Below, in pieces: positions 26,387 through 33,734 of a DNA stretch of 64,000 nt (position 1 is its first letter; the number at the start of each line of letters is the position of its first letter). The stretch comes from Kluyvera sp046569695 (lineage in GTDB: Bacteria > Pseudomonadota > Gammaproteobacteria > Enterobacterales > Enterobacteriaceae). The stretch covers positions 186,001 through 250,000 of the forward strand of contig NZ_JBKHUI010000001.1 of the NCBI RefSeq assembly GCF_046569695.1, in the 5' to 3' direction. Both the position numbers and the translations under genes were made by a program. The notes below the pieces were generated by a model, which had not been told where the DNA came from, did not search any database, and saw only the letters and a program-made list of their open reading frames with translations.

Positions 26387-27046
26387 TTAATGGCGGTACT
26401 GCTGTTTTAAGAAGGAGGTTGATTCATCAATAATTTGTGATATTGCCGAATAACTCGCCGATGAATCTCTTTTTTCCAGCGCATTTAACAATGATTCATA
26501 TACATTTCGATGCTGAAACGGTTCTACAGAATTTAAATATAAATAATGAAGACTTGGCCCCGCTCGCACCCATAATTGTTCAATCATCGTCACCAGAGTT
26601 GGCATTTCCGCATAGTCGTAAATCTTAAAGCGAAATTGATAATTGGTTTGCAGCATGAGGGTAACATCCCGTGCCGCTTTAGCCTCATGGAAAGCGTTAG
26701 AGAGGCGGTTTAATTCACGCATTCTTTCTGTGGTTATATTTATCGCCGCTGCTGCCGTCGCCATACCTTCGAGGTTTTTACGAATCTGATTAATTTCAAG
26801 ATAACCTGAATTAGTCAGCACCGGCACCATAAAAGCCTGTGCAGGCGCCGCCTGCAGCGCGCCTGAGGAGACCAGCCGCAGCAGCGCTTCTCGTACCGGC
26901 GTAATACTGATCCCCTGGTTCACGGCAATTTCACGCGTGACGAGCCGTGAACCAGGTTTTAACGCGCCGACAACCAGCGCATTCTTGATATTATTCTCAA
27001 TTTGCTGCGTCAAACTGATACGTTGTGCTTTAGCAAAATCCAGCAT
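26387..27046 (-). CDS. mcbR: GntR family regulator, McbR homologue
   Basis: 219 residues. The winged-helix N-terminus includes LKPGSRLVTREIAVNQGISITPVREALLRLV, followed by APAQAFMVP. The C-terminal FCD-type helical domain includes IEQLWVRAGPSLHYLY. These match E. coli McbR (YncC), and the neighbour pqqU (yncD) is the same as in E. coli. McbR there represses mcbA and affects colanic acid and biofilm. The mcbA gene is not in this window. Identity is clearly partial, so orthology is likely but not certain. Confidence 0.8.
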   Translation of the reverse strand: MLDFAKAQRISLTQQIENNIKNALVVGALKPGSRLVTREIAVNQGISITPVREALLRLVSSGALQAAPAQAFMVPVLTNSGYLEINQIRKNLEGMATAAAAINITTERMRELNRLSNAFHEAKAARDVTLMLQTNYQFRFKIYDYAEMPTLVTMIEQLWVRAGPSLHYLYLNSVEPFQHRNVYESLLNALEKRDSSASYSAISQIIDESTSFLKQQYRH

Positions 27047-27217
27047 ATTTATTATAACTCCGCGCTTTTATTTACCCAGACTATTTATAATTAATAGCTG
27101 GCGTTTTATTTTTTGCGCAGGAAATACGATATATATTTTTTTCGAGGTAGTTTTCAGCATAATTAATAGAAGATGAATCATTGCTAAACACCCCGCTCAG
27201 GCCGCTCCCGGCCTGGA

Positions 27218-27790
27218 TTAGAGCGGCACGTTGAGCCTGACGACCAGATAAGTACAGGGTTTGCCGCTGTCGTTAATAAAACGGCAGTCGTTCGGCGGCC
27301 CGAGTTCGAGACAGTCGCCGGTTTGCATACGGTGTGCGATGTCACCTTCCATAAACAGCAGTTCACCATCCTGTACCCATAGCAGCTGGCGCGCCATCGC
27401 ATAGGCAGATGCAGGCATCGGAATGTCGCTGCCTGCCGGTAGCTCAATTTGTACCAGATCGATCGGTAGTTCACCTCGCGGCGAAACGTGCCGACGCAGG
27501 TAGTGAGTCTGTGGGTCGTGCCAGACCGGCTGGTCAGCAAAGCGCAGCAGCTTACCTTCCTGCATCTCCGCGCGAGCTATCAGCGTCGACATGCTAATAC
27601 CAAAGGCACCAGAAAGCCGCGCCAGCAGAGCCGCCGTCGGGCTGCTTTCGCCGCGTTCAATTTTGTGGATCATCGCCCGGGAAACGCCCGCACGCTCGGC
27701 CAGCTCGCTCAGCGACCAGCTGCGCGACTCACGCTCAATGCGAATTCTTGCACCGATCCGTTGATTTAAGTTGTCTTCAATAGTATTCAT
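27218..27790 (-). CDS. XRE-family regulator with C-terminal cupin
   Basis: 190 residues from ATG 27790. The N-terminal helix-turn-helix is SLSELAERAGVSRAMIHKIERGESSPTAAL (about 22-52). The C-terminal 110 residues form a cupin (LPAGSDIPMP; LLWVQDGELLFMEGD; LELGPPNDCRFIND). The same layout occurs in SutR and other small-molecule regulators. It is divergent from mnaT by only 40 bp. A promoter match on the minus strand would put the transcript start at or next to the start codon, and there is no ribosome-binding site, so it may be leaderless. Confidence 0.85.
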   Translation of the reverse strand: MNTIEDNLNQRIGARIRIERESRSWSLSELAERAGVSRAMIHKIERGESSPTAALLARLSGAFGISMSTLIARAEMQEGKLLRFADQPVWHDPQTHYLRRHVSPRGELPIDLVQIELPAGSDIPMPASAYAMARQLLWVQDGELLFMEGDIAHRMQTGDCLELGPPNDCRFINDSGKPCTYLVVRLNVPL

Positions 27791-27798
27791 GGCGTAAT

Positions 27799-27826
27799 AA
27801 TATAGTGAACAACACACAGGGTGCAA
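27799..27826 (-). promoter_or_regulatory. Candidate sigma-70 promoter of the XRE-cupin gene
   Basis: On the minus strand TTGCAC (27826-27821) and TATATT (27804-27799) are separated by 16 bases. The predicted transcript start falls at about 27790-27792, the start codon itself. The -35 overlaps the translation start region of mnaT. Confidence 0.5.
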
Positions 27827-27830
27827 CTCC

Positions 27831-28349
27831 ATGTCCATTCGTTTTGCAACAAAAGAAGACTGCGCCGCCATTGCGGCAATCTACAACCATGCTGTGGTAC
27901 ATACCGCCGCTATCTGGAACGACAAAACTGTCGATACCGACAACCGCATTGCCTGGTTTGAAGCGCGCCAGCTAGGACACTTCCCGGTGCTGGTGAGCGA
28001 AGAGAACGGTATTGTCACCGGCTACGCCTCCTACGGCGACTGGCGCAACTTTGACGGTTTCCGCCATACCGTTGAACATTCGGTCTACATCCACCCGGAA
28101 CATCAGGGCAAAGGGCTCGGCAATATTCTACTCGGCGCGCTGATTGAAGAGGCCCGTCGTCGCGGTAAGCACGTGATGGTAGCCGGCATTGAGGCACAGA
28201 ACCGCGCGTCGCTGCATCTGCATGCGAAGCACGGTTTTGTCACCACCGGGCAGATGCCGCAGGTTGGCACCAAGTTTGGCCGCTGGCTGGACCTCACCTT
28301 TATGCAGCTACAGCTTGATACCCGTAGCGACCCGGACGGACAAGCATGA
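27831..28349 (+). CDS. mnaT: L-amino acid N-acyltransferase MnaT
   Basis: 172 residues, the same length as E. coli MnaT (YncA) and very similar. GNAT fold: the acetyl-CoA loop is HQGKGLG near residue 88, with HSVYIHPEH before it and SLHLHAKHGF later. The enzyme acetylates methionine-type amino acids and their sulfone or sulfoximine analogues. It overlaps ydcZ by 4 bp, so both are coupled. Confidence 0.94.
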   Translation: MSIRFATKEDCAAIAAIYNHAVVHTAAIWNDKTVDTDNRIAWFEARQLGHFPVLVSEENGIVTGYASYGDWRNFDGFRHTVEHSVYIHPEHQGKGLGNILLGALIEEARRRGKHVMVAGIEAQNRASLHLHAKHGFVTTGQMPQVGTKFGRWLDLTFMQLQLDTRSDPDGQA

Positions 28350-28795
28350 ATCAGTCCCTCACGCTGACGTTCCTGATAGCCGCCGGTATCGGCCTGGTTA
28401 TCCAGAACACGCTGATGGTACGCATTACCCAGTCGGCCTCCACCATTCTGGTGGCGATGTTGCTGAACTCGCTGGTCGGCATCGTGCTGTTTGTCAGTAT
28501 TTTACTGATTAAGCACGGGCTAGCGGGAGTGAGTGAACTGGTGGCAACCATCAAATGGTGGACGCTGATCCCCGGCCTGCTCGGGTCGTTCTTCGTGTTT
28601 GCCAGCATCAGTGGCTATCAGTACGTGGGGGCGGCAACGACCATTGCGGTGCTGGTCGCCAGTCAGCTTATCGGCGGGCTGGTGATGGACGTGGTGAGAA
28701 GTCACGGTGTGCCCTGGCGGGCGCTGGTTGGGCCGGTGTGCGGCGCGGTGATGTTGATTGTGGGCGCGTGGCTGGTGGCGAAGCGCCAGTTTTAA
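28346..28795 (+). CDS. ydcZ: YdcZ, DMT-type inner-membrane protein
   Basis: 149 residues with about five transmembrane segments (LTFLIAAGIGLVIQNT; LVAMLLNSLVGIVLFVSIL; WTLIPGLLGSFFVFASI; ATTIAVLVASQLIGG; VCGAVMLIVGAWLVA). It is the same length as E. coli YdcZ and highly similar. A DUF606 half-size transporter; possibly exports an amino acid derivative, as its gene overlaps mnaT. Confidence 0.92.
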   Translation: MNQSLTLTFLIAAGIGLVIQNTLMVRITQSASTILVAMLLNSLVGIVLFVSILLIKHGLAGVSELVATIKWWTLIPGLLGSFFVFASISGYQYVGAATTIAVLVASQLIGGLVMDVVRSHGVPWRALVGPVCGAVMLIVGAWLVAKRQF

Positions 28796-28805
28796 TATGT
28801 AAAGT

Positions 28806-28925
28806 TGTAGGCCGGATAAGGCAACGCCGCCACCCGGCAACGTGCACCAGACTGCCTGATGGCGCGACGCTTATCAGGCCAACAATACCAACATGGTAGC
28901 CCGGCCAAGCGAAGCGCCGCCGGGA
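28806..28925. repeat. Cluster of three REP-type palindromes (BIME)
   Basis: Three units are seen. TGTAGGCCGGATAAGGCAAC begins the first near 28806. The second, TGCCTGATGGCGCGAC through TCAGGCC, lies at 28853-28880. The third is GTAGCCCGGCCAAGCGAAGC at about 28896. Alternating orientations are typical of a BIME. It fills the space between the convergent ydcZ and ydcY genes. Confidence 0.85.
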
Positions 28926-28937
28926 ACCATGCCTGAC

Positions 28938-29171
28938 TTAAAGAATCGTCCCACCGGAAGTGAGCTGTTCTTTACGCGCCTCTTCCTGCTCGCGCAGGTG
29001 ATGGCCATGATGAGAAATCGCCACGCGCAGGCGCTGCTGCTGGGTGAAACGATCTTCACGGCTCAGCTCGGCGTCGTCGCTTAACACCACCAGCAATTCA
29101 TTCATATGCGTAATCACGTTCTCTTGCACCGCGGCGTCCACGCGCGCAATGACCTCATCCAGATGTGACAT
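28938..29171 (-). CDS. ydcY: YdcY, small conserved protein
   Basis: 77 residues from ATG 29171 (MSHLDEVIARVDAA), ending EQLTSGGTIL. It matches E. coli YdcY in length and sequence (DUF2526). It is helical and has no membrane segment or signal peptide. Function unknown. It lies 9 bp downstream of the DppA-like gene and is probably cotranscribed with it. Confidence 0.92.
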   Translation of the reverse strand: MSHLDEVIARVDAAVQENVITHMNELLVVLSDDAELSREDRFTQQQRLRVAISHHGHHLREQEEARKEQLTSGGTIL

Positions 29172-29180
29172 ATTCACTCC

Positions 29181-30788
29181 TTAATTAATTTTCACTTTCG
29201 AGAAATCGCTGCCCATCAGGCTAACGCTATAGCCGGTAATGTTGCTACGCGTGGCGTAGAAGGTTTTGCCGTTCGCCAGCGCAATCCACGGCGCCTGCTG
29301 ATAGAAAATCTCCTGCGCCTGACCGTAGAGCGCGGCACGCTTCGCCGGGTCACTCACCACCAGGGCTTTTTTCACCAGGCCATCATACTCTTTATTGCAC
29401 CAGCGCGCGGCGTTAGAGCCGGTTTTAATGCTGTCGCAGCCGAGCAGCGTGCTGGCAAAGTTATCCGGGTCGCCGTTGTCCGACATCCAGCCGTACAGCG
29501 CGCTATCGTGTTCGCCCTTACGGATACCGGTGAGGTATTCGCCCCACTCGTAGCTGACGATCTTCGCTTTAATGCCCACTTTGGCCCAATCATTCTGGAT
29601 CATTTCAGCAATGCGGCGCGAATTCGGGTTATACGGGCGCTGTACCGGCATCGACCACAGGGTCACTTCCGCCCCCTTCTCCAGCCCGGCCTGTTTCAGC
29701 AGCGCCTTCGCTTTTTCCGGATCGTAGCTGTAGTCTTTAAGATCGTTGTTATAGCCCATCATATTTGGCGGAATCGGCGATTTCGCCACCGTACCGGAGC
29801 CCATAAACACCGCGTTAACGATGGCCTGCTTGTCGGTGGCATAGTTCAGCGCCTGACGCACCAGCACGTTATCAAACGGTTTTTTCTCGGTATTAAATGC
29901 CAAATAGCCGACGTTCAGCGCTTCCACGGAATGCAGCGTCAGATCTTTGTTACCCTTAATAACATCAAACTGAACCGGCGACGGTGCCGGGATAATCTGG
30001 CATTCGTTGGTTTGCAGTTTCGCCAGACGCGTCTCCACGTTCGGGGTGATGGCGAAGATCAGGTGTTTGGTCGGTACCTCGCCATCCCAATAGTTCGGGT
30101 TCGCCAGATAGCGAATCTGCGAATCGACTTTGTATTGCTGCAGCACGTAAGGACCGGTGCCAATTGGCCAGTTGTCGACGTTCTCCGGGGTACCTTTCTT
30201 CATCATTTGATCGGCATATTCCGCCGACAGAATCGAGGCGAAGTCCATTCCCCAGTCGGCGAGGAACGCGGCATTCGGCTCGCTCAGTACGAACTGCACG
30301 TGGTAGTCATCGACCTTCTTCACCTCTTTAATCAGCTTATCGAGGCCCACGTCGCTGAAGTACTCATAGTTGCCCTGCGACACCTTGTGGTACGGATGAT
30401 TGACGTCTTTCTGGCGCATCACTGAGAAAATCACGTCATCAGCGTTGAAATCACGCGTTGGCTTGAAGAATTTGTTGCTGTTGAACTTCACGCCCTGACG
30501 CAGCGTAAAGGTATAGGTCAGGCCGTCTGGAGAGATGGTCCAGGCCGTTGCCAGGGAAGGAACCGGGGTATTTTTCACCGGGTCAAAGTTGATCAGACGG
30601 TTATAGAGCACCTGCGAACTGGCGACAAACGACGGGCCGGAGCTGGCAATCTGCGGGTTAAAGGATTCTGGCGATGCTTCGGAGCAGTAAACCAGCGTGT
30701 CGGTGTTTGCCGCCATCGCGCCGGCCGGTAACAGCGCGCTCAATGCCAGCGCGAGGAGCGTTTTCCCTGTGGTGTTCCCTGTGATCAT
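29181..30788 (-). CDS. DppA-like peptide-binding protein of an ABC transporter
   Basis: 535 residues from MITGNTTGK, the length of E. coli DppA and clearly homologous throughout. A signal peptide ends AGAMAAN. SBP class 5 signatures include TLVYCSEASPESFNPQ at the mature N-terminus, PIGTGPYVLQQY, and VQRPYNPNSRRIAEMIQNDW. Cysteine positions match DppA, where two disulfides form. It binds peptides or similar ligands in the periplasm and should deliver them to permeases encoded elsewhere. No permease or ATPase is adjacent, so it is an orphan binding protein. Confidence 0.88.
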   Translation of the reverse strand: MITGNTTGKTLLALALSALLPAGAMAANTDTLVYCSEASPESFNPQIASSGPSFVASSQVLYNRLINFDPVKNTPVPSLATAWTISPDGLTYTFTLRQGVKFNSNKFFKPTRDFNADDVIFSVMRQKDVNHPYHKVSQGNYEYFSDVGLDKLIKEVKKVDDYHVQFVLSEPNAAFLADWGMDFASILSAEYADQMMKKGTPENVDNWPIGTGPYVLQQYKVDSQIRYLANPNYWDGEVPTKHLIFAITPNVETRLAKLQTNECQIIPAPSPVQFDVIKGNKDLTLHSVEALNVGYLAFNTEKKPFDNVLVRQALNYATDKQAIVNAVFMGSGTVAKSPIPPNMMGYNNDLKDYSYDPEKAKALLKQAGLEKGAEVTLWSMPVQRPYNPNSRRIAEMIQNDWAKVGIKAKIVSYEWGEYLTGIRKGEHDSALYGWMSDNGDPDNFASTLLGCDSIKTGSNAARWCNKEYDGLVKKALVVSDPAKRAALYGQAQEIFYQQAPWIALANGKTFYATRSNITGYSVSLMGSDFSKVKIN

Positions 30789-31080
30789 GGTTATAAGCCT
30801 TTCGATTTTATTATATAGACCGCTTAATAACAGCACAGGGGCAGATAACTGGCAAATAACCAAATCGCATAAATCATATTAAACGTTTTATTTTCAGCAA
30901 CCTAGAACATACCCTTTGCGGCAGACTGCAACCATGTCGGCGGTAACAACCTAATGAATATTCCTGAACGTATTGGATAAGCAGCTGGGTTGTAATGATC
31001 ATGGTTAACACATTGAAATTATTACAATAATGCGCTATTATTTTAATTCATGAAACTACTTTACGCTTGGATTATTCTCT

Positions 31081-31530
31081 ATGACCAAAACGTTTATCAC
31101 CACGTTCACGCTCTCTGGTGCACTGCTATTGGGTGTAAACTTTTCCGTTTATGCAGGCATATTCAGCAACGCAATCGACCTGTCAAAACCTTTTACCTGT
31201 AAGGATATATCCCCATCGCCAATGAGGATTACAGAAAAAGGATTAATGATGGGAGGCGTACTTTACCCGCTGTATAACCCTAATGCCGCATCAACACCGA
31301 GGATTACAAATGCGATTTTTCGCAGCCAAAATAATCTGGAAGAGATTGATGTTGTCCAGGACTCAAAAGATGGTAGCGTCGACGTTAGTTATATGAAGTT
31401 TCGCAGTAATCCTGATCAATTTATGGATGACATATCGATTGAAAATAATAAGATTTTTGAAAAGGGAAGTTTTGAAGCGGTAAATCCGGGACCAACTTAT
31501 TACTCAAAAAACCAAGGTTGTGAACAATAA
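31081..31530 (+). CDS. Secreted protein of unknown function
   Basis: 149 residues with a signal peptide (LSGALLLGVNFSVYAG, cleavage near residue 25). The mature part has two cysteines, in FTCKD and near the C-terminus in NQGCEQ, which could pair. The sequence FRSQNNLEEIDVVQDSKDGSVDVSYMKFRS suggests beta structure. I do not recognise the family. It is convergent with the cystatin-like gene, and a shared hairpin lies between them. Confidence 0.65.
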   Translation: MTKTFITTFTLSGALLLGVNFSVYAGIFSNAIDLSKPFTCKDISPSPMRITEKGLMMGGVLYPLYNPNAASTPRITNAIFRSQNNLEEIDVVQDSKDGSVDVSYMKFRSNPDQFMDDISIENNKIFEKGSFEAVNPGPTYYSKNQGCEQ

Positions 31531-31563
31531 AATACGTCGCCCCCCTAACTTATGCCACAAAAT

Positions 31564-31597
31564 AACAAAGGTCACCTGTTTGATAGCGACCTTTGTT
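31564..31597. terminator. Hairpin between two convergent genes
   Basis: Perfect 10-bp arms AACAAAGGTC (31564-31573) and GACCTTTGTT (31588-31597) with a 14-base loop. Its position between convergent stops suggests a bidirectional terminator, although T-runs are short. Confidence 0.55.
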
Positions 31598-31614
31598 AGG
31601 TGTTATTCGATGAC

Positions 31615-31911
31615 TTACAAAAGGCGTTTAATTAACGTGATGGTGGCTTTGCCATTTAGCGGCTTGTAAATAATCATCTGCACGACATGGTGAACCGGCG
31701 TTTGCAGAACAAGCGTTTGTCTGGCAATAAACATGTGGTTTTGACCAGCCACCACCTGCCCACCGCAGTACAATAGTGGAAAATAACCAGCGCCATCCAG
31801 ACCCTGTACCGCTTCATCAAATAACGACTGGCTCTCTTCAGAGATTTGAGTATTCCCTTCTACGCGCTCGGGGTTGATATACCAACCACCAACTAACATA
31901 TTATCAGTCAT
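31615..31911 (-). CDS. Cystatin (stefin)-like protein, possible cysteine-protease inhibitor
   Basis: 98 residues without a signal peptide, so cytoplasmic. Three features match the type 1 cystatins (stefins) in order: a glycine pair near the N-terminus (LVGGW, G8-G9), the first-hairpin motif Q52-V-V-A-G56 preceded by a beta strand, and a C-terminal beta strand after PLNGKATITL. Length equals that of stefin A. In cystatins these elements form the wedge that blocks papain-type proteases. No protease gene is adjacent, so the target is unknown. The motif match is direct; inhibitory activity is inferred. Confidence 0.7.
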   Translation of the reverse strand: MTDNMLVGGWYINPERVEGNTQISEESQSLFDEAVQGLDGAGYFPLLYCGGQVVAGQNHMFIARQTLVLQTPVHHVVQMIIYKPLNGKATITLIKRLL

Positions 31912-32399
31912 GACAAATATCCTTATATGTTCTTGCGATAATTCTCATTACACTAAATTAGCTTTGAACTACAAATTCAAAATACTCTCGAGCAAACCTT
32001 AAGATATTGATTAAAATCAAACGGTGGTAATGAAATATATTATTGAAAATTAAAATAAATACTGCGAATATCATTCATATTTTACATGTGACAATTATTT
32101 CTTAATGTTTTGCATAGATAGATTATGCGCCCTAAAGCCAGCGTAGACATCATGCCATTCATCTCTCATCTCCTGGTGTCTGGACTGCAATCACTTCCCT
32201 GCCCGCCGGGCATGCCAGCCATATCAGGTTAACCTCTATCGATAACCATTGCTGTTTTTTCATCAATTCCCCTTAAGGTTTTACCTACGTCTAGCCATTC
32301 AATGCCGCGAGAATTACCCTATTTACCCCTCTCTTTCGCCGTTTGTTGCATTTGATTTTGCGTAAAGTAATGACGTGAAGAAGTCTATGGGACAGGAAC
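31912..32399. other. Upstream region of srfABC
   Basis: About 490 bp with an AT-rich left half and a more GC-balanced right half. No gene is supported. It must hold the srfA promoter. I found no clear sigma-28 promoter (TAAA with GCCGATAA spacing) and no other regulator site I could trust. Confidence 0.4.
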
Positions 32400-33731
32400 G
32401 TGGCAAAAACTCTTTTACGCAGTGGAAATCTTGATGATTTCCAGGCCGTAGGCGGCGGCGGGCAAACCGTATTTCATTCTGCGCTTCAGGTGCGCGAAAC
32501 CCTGCGTTTACGCAAACAGCTGGCGCTGGCCGATTGTCTGGCGATACCGCAGTTGAATGATGAAGGCGACAGGGTTGACTGGTACTCCCCGGTTGACGGT
32601 GAAATTATCGGCTGGAAAGCGGCCGACGAAACCCAGCGTACCCGCGCGCTGCATTATTTAGAAGGCCTGCAGGAGAGCGCCCGCGCGCTCAGCAAAAAAT
32701 GCCTGCAGTCAGAGAAAACCGCACAGCAACTGTTCGGCGCGCTGCTGGAAAAATCCCTGCAGTTCCCCGGCGAAAACCATCTGTTTCTGGTCGATGGCAA
32801 GCCGGTTATCAGCTTCTGGGGTTTTGTGAACCTCAACGAAGGCGCGCGGGAAGACGCCCTCGACTGCCTGCGTTACGTTGAACCGGAGATAATAGAAGAA
32901 GAGCCGGTCATTGACGACGTGCCTGAAGTGGAAGAGCCGGAACCGGCGATCGTCACCTTCAGCGAAGCCGATGCCCCGCTTATCTCCGCCAACGAACCGC
33001 TGATTAATGCCTATACGCTGCCGGTGGAAGAACCTGAAGAGCAACCGCAGGCGCCTGCGCCTGTTACGGCTGCCGTCGCACCAAAAACGCGTCGTCCACG
33101 CTGGGTCTGGGGCCTGCCGCTGGTTGCTGCCGTAGCTGCCGTGGCCATTGCCGTACCGTTAATGATCCCGAGCACTCAGGCAGAATCCGAACCCGTTACG
33201 CAGGCCGCACCCGCGCCTGCACCGGTTGTCCTCAAGGGCCCGGCAATGCCGGTACTGATTAGCGACCTGCCGCTGCACCAGGCGAGCGTGAAGGTTGAAC
33301 CCGTTGTCGAGCCAGAAGAAAAACCGGTGGTGATCGCCGTGATTCCGAAAGACGCAATGGTGATGGATGCCGACCAGCTCCGTGCCGGAACAACCCGTTT
33401 CCTCAACGGCACCTGGCGCGTTCAAATGGACGTCAGCGATGCCCATAGCGGCAAAGCACCGAGCCTGCGTTATCAGATTCAGAACAACAAAGGCACCGCT
33501 CGCGTGGTGCGTGAAGGCAGTATCGTCTGCAAAGCGGCGGTCTTCTCCGGCCTGCACCAGAACGGCGAGCTGATGATCAAAAGCCGCGGCAACGCGCAGT
33601 GCAGCGACGGCGCACGCTACCCGCTGCCGGAAATCAGCTGCAAACCTGGCAACAGCAACGTTGCCGTCTGTACCGCACGGTTTGATGCTAAGACTGTTGT
33701 GCCGTTGACCTTTAAAAAGACGGGAGCCTAA
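32400..33731 (+). CDS. srfA: SrfA, membrane-anchored protein of the srfABC operon
   Basis: 443 residues, starting with GTG at 32400 behind a GACAGGA. The N-terminal cytoplasmic region (about 1-230) contains LLRSGNLDDFQAVGGGGQTVFHSALQ, then a Glu/Pro-rich linker (about 160-225). One transmembrane segment lies at about 236-257 (GLPLVAAVAAVAIAVPLMIP). The periplasmic C-terminal part of about 185 residues carries four cysteines (SIVCK, NAQCS, EISCK, AVCTA), suggesting two disulfides. It matches Salmonella SrfA by gene order and family. Function is not settled. The stop is 3 bp before srfB. Confidence 0.85.
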   Translation: MAKTLLRSGNLDDFQAVGGGGQTVFHSALQVRETLRLRKQLALADCLAIPQLNDEGDRVDWYSPVDGEIIGWKAADETQRTRALHYLEGLQESARALSKKCLQSEKTAQQLFGALLEKSLQFPGENHLFLVDGKPVISFWGFVNLNEGAREDALDCLRYVEPEIIEEEPVIDDVPEVEEPEPAIVTFSEADAPLISANEPLINAYTLPVEEPEEQPQAPAPVTAAVAPKTRRPRWVWGLPLVAAVAAVAIAVPLMIPSTQAESEPVTQAAPAPAPVVLKGPAMPVLISDLPLHQASVKVEPVVEPEEKPVVIAVIPKDAMVMDADQLRAGTTRFLNGTWRVQMDVSDAHSGKAPSLRYQIQNNKGTARVVREGSIVCKAAVFSGLHQNGELMIKSRGNAQCSDGARYPLPEISCKPGNSNVAVCTARFDAKTVVPLTFKKTGA

Positions 33732-33734
33732 GCC

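Noticed and set aside
29508..30425. 305-codon plus-strand frame inside the DppA-like gene
   Set aside because: Antisense to a protein with full-length similarity to DppA; a common artefact in GC-rich genes.
32100..32399. Sigma-28 or other special promoter before srfA
   Set aside because: TAAAG sequences are present, but no correctly spaced GCCGATAA partner.
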